A DNA stretch of 64,000 bases from Planctomycetia bacterium. GTDB taxonomy: Bacteria; Planctomycetota; Planctomycetia; Gemmatales; Gemmataceae. The notes under the pieces were generated by a model. That model saw only the letters and a program-made list of their open reading frames with translations. It was not told the origin of the DNA and made no database searches. Of this stretch, positions 41,074-50,734 are shown piece by piece (within the stretch, counting starts at the first letter, position 1; the number at the start of each line of letters is the position of its first letter). The position numbers and the translations under genes are program-made. The stretch covers positions 1 through 64,000 of the forward strand of contig SYHD01000138.1 in the NCBI GenBank assembly GCA_005799265.1, given 5' to 3'.

Positions 41074-41877
41074 ATGAACCGGCTCGCCATTGCTGCCCTT
41101 TTCGCGCTCGGATTTCTGCCTGGCGTCTCGTCCGCCATCGAGATCAAGAATATTCGTCCCTGCTACGCTCCGTTCGGGGCGACGCGCTTCGAGTCCAAGT
41201 GTTTGCCGGGCGATGTGCTGTTCATCACGTATGACATCGAAGGATTGGCTCTCAAAGACGGGAAAGTCAGCTACGTCACGATCCTCGAATTGCTCGACGC
41301 CACGGGCAAATCGCTCTTCAAAAAGGAATCCGAAAACGACGCCATCCCGCAGCTCGGCGGCGCCCGCATGCCTGGCGATCTGCACGTCATCATGGGTCCC
41401 AAGCAAGCGCCGGGCCGTTACTCGATCAAGCTGACGGTGCATGACAAGTACGAAAATGACAAGAACCTCAATGCGAAAGCGTTCAAGTATGATTTCGATG
41501 TCGTGGCAGAGACGTTCGGCTTCGTCGGTGTGTCGGCTCCCGCAGTCGGCTTTCCGGGGCAGCACCACATTACCGGTTTTGCGCTTGTCAACATGAGCCT
41601 CAACGCCAACAAAATGCCGAATGCCGAAGTTTCGATTCGTGTTGTCGATGCCAATAACGTCGAGGTGAGCAAAGTGAAAATGCTGCTGCCGCGCGACATG
41701 CCCGCTGACACCGATCTGGACAAGGCGAATTTCGTGCCGCTGAGTTATCCCATGTTTCTGAACCGCGTGGGCCGTTACACGATCGAGATTCAAGCGCAAG
41801 ACAAGAACGGCAACAAGAAGGCGGAGCTGCGCTTCCCGATGACGGTCGTGGACATCGGCAGCTTTATGGGTAGGTAG
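41074..41877 (+). CDS. Exported protein of unknown function, beta-sandwich-like
   Basis: A 267-residue protein with GAGGAG before the ATG and a signal peptide (LAIAALFALGFLPGVSSA). Two similar halves can be made out: residues 20-140 (GDVLFITYDIEGL ... APGRYSIKLTVHDKYENDK) and 145-265 (GQHHITGFALVNMSLN ... VGRYTIEIQAQDKNGNKKAE). The endings 'GRYSIKLTVHDK' and 'GRYTIEIQAQDK' are alike, which suggests a duplicated immunoglobulin-like or C2-like domain. No catalytic motif. Directly downstream of the DUF2330 gene in the same direction. Confidence 0.75.
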   Translation: MNRLAIAALFALGFLPGVSSAIEIKNIRPCYAPFGATRFESKCLPGDVLFITYDIEGLALKDGKVSYVTILELLDATGKSLFKKESENDAIPQLGGARMPGDLHVIMGPKQAPGRYSIKLTVHDKYENDKNLNAKAFKYDFDVVAETFGFVGVSAPAVGFPGQHHITGFALVNMSLNANKMPNAEVSIRVVDANNVEVSKVKMLLPRDMPADTDLDKANFVPLSYPMFLNRVGRYTIEIQAQDKNGNKKAELRFPMTVVDIGSFMGR

Positions 41878-41882
41878 CAGAT

Positions 41883-41940
41883 CTGCCGCTCGCGGCTTGG
41901 CGTTCAAAATCGAGCCGGCGAGCGCTAAGGCGACCGGCAG
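41883..41940. repeat. Palindromic repeat, GCTCGCGGCTTGGCG class
   Basis: CTGCCGCTCGCGGCTTGGCG pairs imperfectly with GCGAGCGCTAAGGCGACCGG and CAG. It is followed by a second, stronger palindrome. Confidence 0.7.
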
Positions 41941-41947
41941 GAGTTAC

Positions 41948-42010
41948 TATACCAACCCGAAGCGTTAGCGAGGGCCACAGCACCCCTCGATAACGCTTCG
42001 GGTTGGTATA
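41948..42010. repeat. Long palindrome TATACCAACCCGAAGCGTTA class
   Basis: Two 27-bp arms with one mismatch and a 9-base loop between 41948 and 42010. It ends 63 bases before the TPR-YggX gene. AAGCGTTAGCGA in the arm links it to the element at 48096. Confidence 0.9.
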
Positions 42011-42073
42011 ATATTTTCTGCCGCTCGTCCAAGCCGCAAGCGGCAATAACGCGAAGAAAGCGAGTTAGCATCG

Positions 42074-42688
42074 ATGAACCCACTCCAAGAACGCATCACG
42101 CAATTTCGCAAGATGGCGAATGATGATCCCGACAATGAACTTGGGCACTTTCGCCTCGGCCAACTTTTGATGGAAGACGGCCAACACGAGGAGGCTGTCC
42201 AGTCGTTTCGGCGCACGCTCGAATTGAGCCCGCAATTCTCGAAGGTGTTTCAGCTCCTGGGCACGTGCCTGATGAAGCTCAACAAGCGCGACGATGCCGT
42301 GAAAGTTCTGCGCGACGGCTTCGCGGTCGCGGACGAACGCGGCGACAACATCCCGCGCGACGAGATGGTCAAGCTGCTGATCCAGCTTGGCGAACCGGCG
42401 CCCGTGTCGCAAAAGGTCGGCAGAGCCGCCGCGAGCGGCAGAGGCGACGGCTTTCACTGCCAGCGCCCCGGCTGCCTGGAAGGAGCGCACGCTCGTCAGT
42501 TACCCAAGCCGCCGATGAATGATGAGGTAGGCAAGAAGATCCACGAGCAAGTGTGCGGCCGTTGCTGGGAGTACTGGCTGCGCGATCTAAGCGTCAAGGT
42601 CATCAACGAAATGAGGCTCGACCTGAGCACCGAGCAGGGCTGCCAGATGTACGATCAGGTCATGCGAGAAACGCTGGGCGTCACATGA
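42074..42688 (+). CDS. TPR - Fe(2+)-trafficking (YggX) fusion protein
   Basis: A 204-residue protein. Residues 5-100 have about two and a half TPR units (NELGHFRLGQLLMEDGQHEE and KVFQLLGTCLMKLNKRDDAV). Residues 125-204 are a complete YggX domain: FHCQRPGCLEGAHARQLPKP, then GKKIHEQVCGRCWEYWL and GCQMYDQVMRETLG. YggX protects iron-sulfur clusters and handles iron; it is normally a free protein of about 90 residues. The linker (GRAAASGRGDG) is GC-rich and resembles repeat sequence. The gene overlaps the next one by four bases (ATGA). Confidence 0.88.
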   Translation: MNPLQERITQFRKMANDDPDNELGHFRLGQLLMEDGQHEEAVQSFRRTLELSPQFSKVFQLLGTCLMKLNKRDDAVKVLRDGFAVADERGDNIPRDEMVKLLIQLGEPAPVSQKVGRAAASGRGDGFHCQRPGCLEGAHARQLPKPPMNDEVGKKIHEQVCGRCWEYWLRDLSVKVINEMRLDLSTEQGCQMYDQVMRETLGVT

Positions 42689-43362
42689 GCACGCTGCTGC
42701 CCGATCCCCCTGTGCTCGGCGTGAAAGCTCACGATCAATACGTCGTCAGCCACGGCCGCGGCGGCGCCGTGGGCGTTTTCACTGCGGACGAGCCGATGCT
42801 ATTGCGGCGCGGCACACGCGTCCTCTTACAAACTGCCCGCGGCATGGAGGTCGGCGAAGTCCTCAGTCCGGCGACCATCCGGCAAGCGCGCCTGCTCGGA
42901 GCGACCTCGTCGGGAATGCTTGTCCGTGCCATGACAGTCGACGACGAAGGGCGACACGCGGAACATCGTCCGACGGAGAACGCAGTCTTTGAGGCAGGGC
43001 GCGCGTGGGCCGAGCGCGATGGCCTTGCGCTGGAGATTCTCGACGTCGAGCTTCTTTTCGACGGACAGGTCGCGATCTTGCAATTCGTAGGGAAAGACGC
43101 CGATACGGAAAAATTCGCACAAGCTCTCGAAGAGCGGTTCAGCCTGACGATCCGTCTGGAGAACCTCGCGATCCCCGCGGCTGCCGAAGAACATCATCAT
43201 TGCGACAAACCCGACTGTGGCCGCGAGGCGGGGGGCGGCTGCACGACCTGCAGCACCGGCGGCGGCTGTTCAAGCTGCGGCTCGGCACAAGTGGACATCA
43301 AAGAGTACTTCGGCCATCTGCGCACGAAGATGGAGGCGAACAATCGCATTCCGCTGACGTGA
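42685..43362 (+). CDS. PSP1-type (RicT/YaaT-like) protein with Cys-rich tail
   Basis: ATG 42685 overlaps the stop of the YggX fusion. The 225-residue protein has the PSP1 C-terminal domain: ARGMEVGEVLSPATIRQ, then VLDVELLFDG-type strands (LEILDVELLFDGQVAILQFV) and DTEKFAQALEERFSLTIRLE. The tail is rich in His and Cys (HHHCDKPDCGREAGGG, CTTCSTGGGCSSCGS) and may carry a metal or iron-sulfur cluster. RicT of Bacillus also works in a complex that holds Fe-S clusters. With the coupled YggX gene this points to iron or redox handling linked to RNA or signalling. Confidence 0.85.
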   Translation: MSTLLPDPPVLGVKAHDQYVVSHGRGGAVGVFTADEPMLLRRGTRVLLQTARGMEVGEVLSPATIRQARLLGATSSGMLVRAMTVDDEGRHAEHRPTENAVFEAGRAWAERDGLALEILDVELLFDGQVAILQFVGKDADTEKFAQALEERFSLTIRLENLAIPAAAEEHHHCDKPDCGREAGGGCTTCSTGGGCSSCGSAQVDIKEYFGHLRTKMEANNRIPLT

Positions 43363-43463
43363 TCCAACTGGCGTTCGGACTCATGCATGCGAGCGCTACG
43401 CAGAGCGACGCCGGCGCCCTTGGCGTGCTCAACGCTCCCTAACGGTCGCGGCTCGTAATTGCG

Positions 43464-44699
43464 TTACCAGCGCAACTCGAGGCCGACGCTGATGCCGTGG
43501 GCCCAGAAGTCGGTGTCGTTGTGCTGTGGCGCGGGGCGCGCGGAGCCGACCAGGCCTCCCGCGAGGCCGCCGAAATTGGGTGAGCCTTGAGTGAAATTGA
43601 TGGTGCGGTCGATCTGTTGGCCGGGGCGAACGATGTTGTTCCAATAAAGCACGTCGTAGGCTAATGTGGCGCGCAAGCAGCGTGTCAAGTCGTAGCCGAC
43701 CTTGGCCTGGAGTTGAGGCACTACCGAGAACGTGCCGTGGTGGGTGCTGCCGATGTTGCTCGGCTGCGTGTAGACGAAGCCGGAGCGAATGCCGGGCGTG
43801 GTCGCGCCGGCGCCGAAGAAGTTGCTCGTGCCGACAGCGTTGATGAGTTGCTCCGTGCCGCCCAACGCGACCAGGCCGGTGAGCTCGCCCGAGAGTCGGA
43901 AACCCTGGATGCCGGTGCGGGCGCCGAGTTGTCCGCCGTAAAACTGATTGCGCGTGCGGAAACGCTCGATGGCGGAGTAGCTCAAACTCGTACTGGTTCG
44001 TTCGGTGTTGGTGACGATATCGAGGCTCTCCATCAGATCGTAATAGCGGAACCCGACCAGGAAATCGACGGAGCACGTTTCCGTCTGGGTGAAATTGACG
44101 ACGCCGTTGACGTGCGCGCCCCACAGGCGATTTTCGAGCGTGGCGCGAACATTGCCTCGGGTCTTGGTGTTGGGATTGGCGATCACGATTCCCTGCTCGG
44201 CGCCGGCCGTGTCCTGGTAAGGAAAGAGTAGCAGCGGCAGGCCCGTGGCGGGGTTGGTGGCGGCGCGAAAGTCGCGGCTGCGGCTCTGCGTCCAGAAACC
44301 GCCGCCTTCGATGCCGAAGGTTTGTTGATCGTCCACCCACCAGACGAGGCCGAGGCGTCCGCCGGAGTACGCGCCCATGTCGTAGGAGGAATTGCCGAAC
44401 AGGATCGTGGTCGTGGGATCGCCGATGCGTCCGGCGGTCGCCTTCGTGAAGTCGCCGGTGGTGACGACGGGAACGTTGACGGGGCTGTTCGAGAGCCACC
44501 AGATCAGATAGTCGGCGCTCGCGGCGATTCGTGGTCGGCACACGATAGGCGCATCGAAGTTGATGCCTTGCGTCGGCGTCGGCGTCGGCGTCGGCGGTGC
44601 GAGGCCGTCAACGCCCGAGGTTGCCGGTAAATACTGTTGCGCGATGCTCGGCCCGGCGGCGAGAATGACAATGAGGACCGATAGAAGAGAGGATCGCAT
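43464..44699 (-). CDS. BBP7-family outer-membrane beta-barrel protein
   Basis: A 411-residue protein with GGAGG before ATG 44699 and a signal peptide (MRSSLLSVLIVILAAGPSIA). After a Pro/Thr linker (PPTPTPTPTQG) come strands typical of BBP7 proteins: RIAASADYLIWWLSNSPVNV, GGRLGLVWWVDDQQTFGIEG and the aromatic-ended terminal strand GISVGLELRW. BBP7 proteins are found in planctomycetes and are predicted barrels in the outer membrane. The terminal aromatic residue agrees with insertion by the BAM machinery. Confidence 0.9.
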   Translation of the reverse strand: MRSSLLSVLIVILAAGPSIAQQYLPATSGVDGLAPPTPTPTPTQGINFDAPIVCRPRIAASADYLIWWLSNSPVNVPVVTTGDFTKATAGRIGDPTTTILFGNSSYDMGAYSGGRLGLVWWVDDQQTFGIEGGGFWTQSRSRDFRAATNPATGLPLLLFPYQDTAGAEQGIVIANPNTKTRGNVRATLENRLWGAHVNGVVNFTQTETCSVDFLVGFRYYDLMESLDIVTNTERTSTSLSYSAIERFRTRNQFYGGQLGARTGIQGFRLSGELTGLVALGGTEQLINAVGTSNFFGAGATTPGIRSGFVYTQPSNIGSTHHGTFSVVPQLQAKVGYDLTRCLRATLAYDVLYWNNIVRPGQQIDRTINFTQGSPNFGGLAGGLVGSARPAPQHNDTDFWAHGISVGLELRW

Positions 44700-44933
44700 G
44701 GCGCCTCCGTGCCTGATGACTGCCGATTTCCGCCACCCACGGTAGGGAATCCGACGATTGCAGCGATTCTTTGAATTCTATCGAGCGTGCCGGGGCGGAT
44801 TGCACGCTGGAAACGATAGGATCGCCAGGAAACGGTGGAACGATTCGCGAATAATCGACAGGGTTTGCGGGACAGGCACAATCGGCATCGAAGGCAAAGA
44901 TTCACCAAACTTCCCAGAGACGTATGGTACCAG

Positions 44934-44977
44934 TGCCGCTCGCGGATTAGCGCTCGGAATCGAGCACACGAGCGGCA
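44934..44977. repeat. Degenerate palindromic repeat behind the TPR gene
   Basis: GCCGCTCGCGGATTAGCGCT pairs in part with CGAGCACACGAGCGGC. The rest of the 290-base gap 44700-44989 shows no gene; it should hold the promoter of the BBP7 gene on the minus strand. Confidence 0.6.
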
Positions 44978-44989
44978 ATGCGGCCAATC

Positions 44990-47305
44990 TCACCAGAACT
45001 CGTCCTCGTCGTCTTCGGAACCGGGTCCGAAGTCGCCGAACATCTGGCCTAGCATGTTGAACATGTTCGGCTGGCGCGCCTCCAACTCCGCGATCATCTC
45101 CCCCATCAGCGTGATCTGTTTGACATACGTTTGTTGCAAATCACCACGCGGCATCTCTTCGACCAACATTCGGGCTTGTTCGAGATGTTCGCGTGCCAGA
45201 TGCATTTTGAGATTGCGTGAGTCGTCGTGCACGTAGTATTCGACGAAACAAATATGAAAGAACGGATTCTTGGGGTACTTTCGCCGCGCGTGATTCAAAC
45301 TCTTGAGCCATGCCTTGCGTGCCCGCAGCACGCCGAGAGCGGCGCAGAGACGCTGAAGTTGCGCCTCGTCGAACTGATTGAGCGAAATCTTCTCAAGAAA
45401 CTTGAGGATGGTCTTCTCATGCGTTTTCTGGCCGGGGCACTCATTGCCGTAGGTGACGTGGTCGAACGCCATGTTGTCCAGCAGAGTCTGGACTTCCTCA
45501 AGGGTTGCTGGCTGGCTCAGCGCGGCCTTGAGATCCTCCGCGAATTGCTTCTTGTCCTTGGCGGGTAATTCAACTCGCGCGGCGGCGATGACCAGTCCAT
45601 AACGGAAACCCAGGCGATGGTTCGGCTCGGCAAGAGCTTGCGCGCTCAGTTCGTTGGCGCGCGCTGTCTCGCCCGCCTTTATCTCGGCGACGGCCCACAG
45701 GCTCATGAGCGCCAGTCCCGGACCGTCGCACAGTTGCAGCGTCTGCTCGAATTGCTTGCGTGCTTTGGCGAACTGGCCCTCGCAGGTGTACTTGAGGGCG
45801 AGGTTCTGGCGGGCACGCCGTAGTTTGACACGCAGGCCGCGTTCCAACGGATTGGCGTGGATCGCCTTCTCGTAATACTGCTCGGCCCTTGTGTGAGTCG
45901 CGGTCTCCATGTGCAGGTCGCCGAGAATCTCCAGCGTCTCGGCGTGGTCCGGAAAACGCTTGACCAGTTCGGCGCCGATCTTCTTGGCCTTGGGGAGTTT
46001 GGTCTCATCAAGGTAAAGGTTGAGCAGAGCGCGATAATTCTCAAGCCGATCGGGGGCGAGTGCAATGGCTTTTTCGAGGCAGGCTTCGGGGCTGGGCTTC
46101 AGCGGCTTGGTTTGCCGCGCGAAGAGATCGAAAAACGGATTGCCGGACGTGCTCCGCTGCTGCATGTGCGGATGGGCGTTGTCGGCCATGCGCCGCCAGA
46201 TCAGCGCCTTCACGCGGGCGGCCGAACCGTTGGGCCAGACGTTCGGATTCGCATCGATGTCCTTGAGGAAATCCTGCCAGGCCGTATGTGCTTCGGGCCA
46301 CATGCCACGCGATTCCAGGGCGAGTGCTTGCAGGCGATTGCGGCGTGGATCGTCCGGGGTCGCGCCGAAAACGCGCGCGTGGCGATCGACGTCTTCGGGT
46401 TCGCCGCGCTCGATGATGGACCAGTAGAAACAGAGCGCCAGGCGCCGGGCCAGATCGGGATGCTCCTGACGCAAGGTCGCGATGAGCGGTTCCGCCCTGC
46501 GAAACGCGGGAGCGAGATTTTTCTTGGCGAGGGCGTCGCGCAGTTCGCGCAAAGGTGCTGCGACCGCGGCGCCCTGATGCTGCATCAGTTTAGTTCTAAG
46601 TGCTTGCTGCGCGGCCTTGGGCTGCGCTTCCATGAAAGCCGGATCGATTGAGGCGTGCAGTGGGGCCGCCACACGATAGGGGAGTCGTTGTGGATCGAGA
46701 CGTTGCCAGTTCTCGGCGGCGCGAACGTCGTCCTTGGCCTGATATGCAATCAAGCCGCGCAGAAGGACCTTCCATTCGAGAAAAGGGGATTGCAACCCGA
46801 TGGCTTGCAGTGCGGTCCGGGCATTTTCATCGTGGCCTGCTTCGTAATGAGCGAACGCATCGAGAATTTGGTCGAACCCGGCGTGCAGTTCGGTAGGCAA
46901 GGTGTTCTTGCCGGCGCGGCCTTGCGCGAGGGCGGCATCGGCGGTCTGAACAAGAACCTTCTGGCGTTCGACCGGATCCGCAACCTGGGTCAACGCCGCC
47001 AACGCTTGCTCCGGTGCCTCGCAAGCCGCCAGTCCCTGGGCCGCCTGCGCAATCTGCGACGCTGAGCCGCCGAGCGTCAACAGGTTGTCAAAGACCGTGG
47101 CAGCGTCCTTGAGTTTCCCCTGTGCCTGGAGTTGCTTGCCGCGCTCCAGCGTCACCTGGCGCAGCAGTTCGCGGTTTTCTTCGTTCTGATTCTGCTTGTA
47201 GAGTTGGCGCGTCAGATCGAGCGCCTGCTGGGTGCGGCCTTCCCGGCGTGCGATGGCAATCTTCACGGGAAGGGGTTGTTCCATGACCATCGCTTTCTTG
47301 GCCAT
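44990..47305 (-). CDS. Large TPR-repeat protein
   Basis: The ATG at 47305, with GAGGAT upstream, gives 771 residues; the extension to 47578 overlaps the divergent gene and is unlikely. The protein is almost wholly helical with TPR-like units, e.g. ARREGRTQQALDLTRQLYKQ and QAQGKLKDAATVFDNLLTLG near the start and LEILGDLHMETATHTRAEQY later. It ends in an acidic tail (PGSEDDEDEF). No signal peptide or enzyme motif is present. It is a cytoplasmic scaffold, partners unknown. It is divergent from the GH38-like gene across 169 bases. Confidence 0.82.
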   Translation of the reverse strand: MAKKAMVMEQPLPVKIAIARREGRTQQALDLTRQLYKQNQNEENRELLRQVTLERGKQLQAQGKLKDAATVFDNLLTLGGSASQIAQAAQGLAACEAPEQALAALTQVADPVERQKVLVQTADAALAQGRAGKNTLPTELHAGFDQILDAFAHYEAGHDENARTALQAIGLQSPFLEWKVLLRGLIAYQAKDDVRAAENWQRLDPQRLPYRVAAPLHASIDPAFMEAQPKAAQQALRTKLMQHQGAAVAAPLRELRDALAKKNLAPAFRRAEPLIATLRQEHPDLARRLALCFYWSIIERGEPEDVDRHARVFGATPDDPRRNRLQALALESRGMWPEAHTAWQDFLKDIDANPNVWPNGSAARVKALIWRRMADNAHPHMQQRSTSGNPFFDLFARQTKPLKPSPEACLEKAIALAPDRLENYRALLNLYLDETKLPKAKKIGAELVKRFPDHAETLEILGDLHMETATHTRAEQYYEKAIHANPLERGLRVKLRRARQNLALKYTCEGQFAKARKQFEQTLQLCDGPGLALMSLWAVAEIKAGETARANELSAQALAEPNHRLGFRYGLVIAAARVELPAKDKKQFAEDLKAALSQPATLEEVQTLLDNMAFDHVTYGNECPGQKTHEKTILKFLEKISLNQFDEAQLQRLCAALGVLRARKAWLKSLNHARRKYPKNPFFHICFVEYYVHDDSRNLKMHLAREHLEQARMLVEEMPRGDLQQTYVKQITLMGEMIAELEARQPNMFNMLGQMFGDFGPGSEDDEDEFW

Positions 47306-47474
47306 CGGACGATCCTCAAGGCATCCGGCGATGTCGGATTCGTCAACCATCCATGCCGGCGCAAACCAAGTTGTCGCGCTCCGCCAACCGTGGCGAGCGT
47401 AGAATGAAATTGTACGAATTTTCCCGCCTTGTGTTTTCCTTGCTTTTGCCCCATGCCGCTGATAAACCCACACC

Positions 47475-50400
47475 ATGACTATGCATGAACTTGTTCTCTT
47501 GAGTCCGTATCGATTCCCGGCCCAGTACGCGATGACCATGTCCGACGAAGACATGGCGTGCTGGCTCAACGGCTTCACGCTCCTCTGGCATCCCGCGCTG
47601 GCGTGGCAGGCGAAGGGAACGCCGCGCTGCGAGGCGACCTACGATCATGAAACGCCCAAGCCCGGCTTCATCTACGCCTTGCCGGAGGCGCCGCCGGCGT
47701 ACCTGCCCGACGACTGGGATCAGCGCGTGCGCGCGGTTGGGGCCATCACCTTCAAGACGACGCCCGATCGAGCGGCGACGTTAGCGAATCTCAGGGCCGC
47801 CCTGAACGCCGAGGGAGCGCCCGCGCTTGGTTGGACGGCGGGACTCGACCTCACGGACGACGAACTTGGCCCGTTTTTCGGCATCGCCTGGGGCCATCAG
47901 ATGCTGGCCGCCCTCAGTGAAGCGATGGAGCACGAGAATCTGCTCGACCAGGTCGCCTTCTGGAACGACGTGCAGCAAGCGATCGCGACGCTCGGCAAAC
48001 TCCCCTTCGTCGCTGTGCAACCAGAGACGCCGAGCCGCGAGCAGACCGATCACGTCGAGAGCTTGCCTGACGAAAATGACGCGCCATCGGATCAGTCAGA
48101 GCCTGAAGCGTTAGCGAAGGACGCCTCGACCTTCGCTAACGCTTCAGGCTCTGAAACGTCGGCGGACTGGCGCGACCCGTTGCGCGCCGCCGCGGCGAAG
48201 CTGCTGTCCGCGCGCGAAGTGCTTTACCCCGTCACGATCCATCTGCTCGATGTTAGCTTCCTCGACGATGCCAGCTTCGAGCGTGGCATGCCCGCAGCCT
48301 TCGAGTTCGGCATCGCGACCAACTTCATCGCCGACACGCTCACGCTTGAAAAGCTGTACGAACAGAATCCGCAGAAGTTCGCCGAGCTGCAATCGGCCGT
48401 CAGCAATGAGCTTGCCGAGGTGTGCGGCGGCAATTACGTCGAGCGCGAGGACGTGATCCTGCCCATCGACTCGCAACTGTGGAACCTGCGCCACGGCCTC
48501 GATCGCGCGAAAGAGTTGCTCGGCGCCGACATCCGCGTCTTCGCGCGCAAGCGTTTCGGCTATCACCCGCACTTGCCGCTTTTTCTCAGCTCGAACGGTG
48601 TCACGAAGGCCCTGTTTCTGACGTTCGACGAGAACTCCGGTCTGCCGCATTATTCCAACATTGTCGTTAGTTGGCCGTCTCCCGACGGCAAGCAGGTCGA
48701 TGCCTTCGCCCGGGCGCCAAAATACGCGGACGCTGTCGAGACGTACTACAACCTCGGGCACACGTGGTTCAAGACGACGCGCGAGGATCACGCCGCGACG
48801 ATCTTCTTGCTGCATCGGGACAAGCCGACGGGCGTCTGGCATCGCGATCTCATGGAACTGGCTCGCCTCGCCCCGGTGCTCGGGCAATGGACGACGTTTT
48901 CCCCCTATCTCGGCCAGGTTATGCCGGGCGAGTATCCGTCGATGATGACGGCCGACGATTTCCACTTCGACGCGCTCAGCGAGCGCATCACCGCCAAGAG
49001 CGACGAACCAGTCAGCGCCTTCCCGCGCCATCAACGCACGCGCCGGCGTATCGACGCTTGTTGGACCTACGCGGCTCTCCATCGTGCCTTGAGCGGCATC
49101 CGCGATACGCTGGATGTCGAGGACGCGCTGCGAGCCCTCGAGAACCAGGCCGAGGGTACGCTGACCGTACCACCTGGGCTTGACAATCTCGAAAAACGCA
49201 TCGCTGCCGCCTTGGCCGAGCGCTTACAATCGCGGGCCCAGCCGAATCAAGCAGGCTACATGATCCTCAACCCGTGCGGCTTCGCGCGCCGCGCTGCCCT
49301 TGAACTTGAAGGAGCCAAGCATCCGTTGCCGATTGAGGGCATCGTCAAGGCGTGCCAGCTTGACAATGGCCTGATGCGCGCCGTCATCGAGGTTCCCGCG
49401 CTCGGCTTCGCGTGGCTGCCCAAGGAAGGCCCGCCCGGCACGCCGCCGATGACGTCGAGAGTGCGCATGGCCGATCCAGAGTCGAAAACGATCCGCAACG
49501 ACGCATATGAGGTCGAAGTCGATGCGGCGAGCGGTGGCCTCAAGGCGATTCGCGATCACAAGACGCGCATCAATCGCCTTGGCCAGATGCTCGTCTTCAA
49601 TCCCGGCAGCCGCATGGTCGCCAAGGAGATCAAGGTGACATCGAGCGGGCCGGCACTGGCGGAGATCGTCTCCGAGGGCGTCTTGATTGGCGAGCAGGAC
49701 CAGATCCTCGCGACCTTTCGGCAGCGTTTGCGTCTGTGGTTCGGTCGTCCGCTCTTGGAGATGCGTATCGAGATCACGCCGCAGCAGCCTCCCGCGGGCT
49801 ACGGTTGGCACGCGTACTTCGGCGCACGATTCGCGTGGCGCGACGAACGCGCGACCTTGATTCGCGGCTTCAACGGCATGGGTTACGTCACCGGCCATCC
49901 GCGCCCGCAGACACCAGACTATCTCGACATCCGCACGCCGCCGGTCAACACGACGATCTTCACGGGCGGGCTGCCGTTCCATCAGAAGCAAGGCGGCCGC
50001 ATGGTCGATGTGATCCTGATCCCCGAGGGCGAAAAGGCGACGGCATTCGAGATGGGCATCGCGTTGGACCGCGAGGTGCCCGCGCAAACCGCATGGGGCT
50101 ACGTCTCGCCGCTGGCGATCGTGCCGACGCTGAAGGGTCCGCCGCATATCGGCTCGTCGGGCTGGCTATTCCACATCGACGCGTCGAATCTGCTGCTGAC
50201 GCGCATGACGCCGGGGCGCAGCGAAGGTCGCTCCGCTTCTCCGTTAGCCGGACGCGCAAGCGACGGACAAGCCAATCCGTCGCTTGCGCGTCCGGCTAAC
50301 ATGGCGCCCGGTGACGAGGTCGAGGACGCGATCACCGCCCGCTTCCTGGAGTGCGCCAACTACAGCGGGCTGGCGGAGTTCCGCTGCGTGCGCGATCCGC

Positions 50401-50567
50401 AGCGCGCGATCGTGCTCGATACGCGCGGCCAATTCCTGCTCGAAGCGAATCGCTCGGGCGACACCGTTCATCTGGAAGTGACACCCAACGATCTCGCGCA
50501 CGTGCAGGTGGAGTTCAGCTTGCCGACGCCGCTGCCGGAAGCCGACGCGGGCGGGCCGCAGGATTGA
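47475..50567 (+). CDS. GH38-like large glycosidase with two in-frame palindromic insertions
   Basis: A 1030-residue cytoplasmic protein. The second half resembles the C-terminal part of family 38 alpha-mannosidases: ILNPCGFARRAALELEGA, MRAVIEVPALGFAWLPKEG, IRNDAYEVEVDAASGGLKAI and RLRLWFGRPLLEMRIEITP. The N-terminal half keeps a barrel-like pattern (RVFARKRFGYHPHLPLF, FDENSGLPHYSNIVV), but the HxD metal motif normally near the start of GH38 enzymes is not found, so activity is uncertain. Two stretches are palindromic repeats read in frame: EPEALAKDASTFANASGSE (48096-48154) and LAGRASDGQANPSLARPAN (50243-50300). Both probably form surface loops. Confidence 0.72.
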   Translation: MTMHELVLLSPYRFPAQYAMTMSDEDMACWLNGFTLLWHPALAWQAKGTPRCEATYDHETPKPGFIYALPEAPPAYLPDDWDQRVRAVGAITFKTTPDRAATLANLRAALNAEGAPALGWTAGLDLTDDELGPFFGIAWGHQMLAALSEAMEHENLLDQVAFWNDVQQAIATLGKLPFVAVQPETPSREQTDHVESLPDENDAPSDQSEPEALAKDASTFANASGSETSADWRDPLRAAAAKLLSAREVLYPVTIHLLDVSFLDDASFERGMPAAFEFGIATNFIADTLTLEKLYEQNPQKFAELQSAVSNELAEVCGGNYVEREDVILPIDSQLWNLRHGLDRAKELLGADIRVFARKRFGYHPHLPLFLSSNGVTKALFLTFDENSGLPHYSNIVVSWPSPDGKQVDAFARAPKYADAVETYYNLGHTWFKTTREDHAATIFLLHRDKPTGVWHRDLMELARLAPVLGQWTTFSPYLGQVMPGEYPSMMTADDFHFDALSERITAKSDEPVSAFPRHQRTRRRIDACWTYAALHRALSGIRDTLDVEDALRALENQAEGTLTVPPGLDNLEKRIAAALAERLQSRAQPNQAGYMILNPCGFARRAALELEGAKHPLPIEGIVKACQLDNGLMRAVIEVPALGFAWLPKEGPPGTPPMTSRVRMADPESKTIRNDAYEVEVDAASGGLKAIRDHKTRINRLGQMLVFNPGSRMVAKEIKVTSSGPALAEIVSEGVLIGEQDQILATFRQRLRLWFGRPLLEMRIEITPQQPPAGYGWHAYFGARFAWRDERATLIRGFNGMGYVTGHPRPQTPDYLDIRTPPVNTTIFTGGLPFHQKQGGRMVDVILIPEGEKATAFEMGIALDREVPAQTAWGYVSPLAIVPTLKGPPHIGSSGWLFHIDASNLLLTRMTPGRSEGRSASPLAGRASDGQANPSLARPANMAPGDEVEDAITARFLECANYSGLAEFRCVRDPQRAIVLDTRGQFLLEANRSGDTVHLEVTPNDLAHVQVEFSLPTPLPEADAGGPQD
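48096..48154. repeat. Perfect palindrome inserted in the GH38-like gene (site 1)
   Basis: Two 25-bp arms, perfect, beginning TCAGAGCCTGAAGCGTTAGC, with a 9-base loop. Read in the gene frame it contains no stop. Confidence 0.92.
50243..50300. repeat. Perfect palindrome inserted in the GH38-like gene (site 2)
   Basis: Two 25-bp arms, perfect, beginning GTTAGCCGGACGCGCAAGCG, with an 8-base loop. The same sequence class is intergenic at 51752-51816. Confidence 0.92.
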
Positions 50568-50734
50568 CGTGGGAACATTCGTTGCTTTGTTGCAGCACAT
50601 GTGCCGGAAATGCAATGAATTCGACGAACTTGCTGGTCCTGGCAATCGGCGGCGCGCACCCTCGTTGTTCGAGTTTCCTGTCCTGGGCAAGCACACCCAT
50701 TGCGTTGAGCCGTCTGGGGCGGTATCCTACTGAC

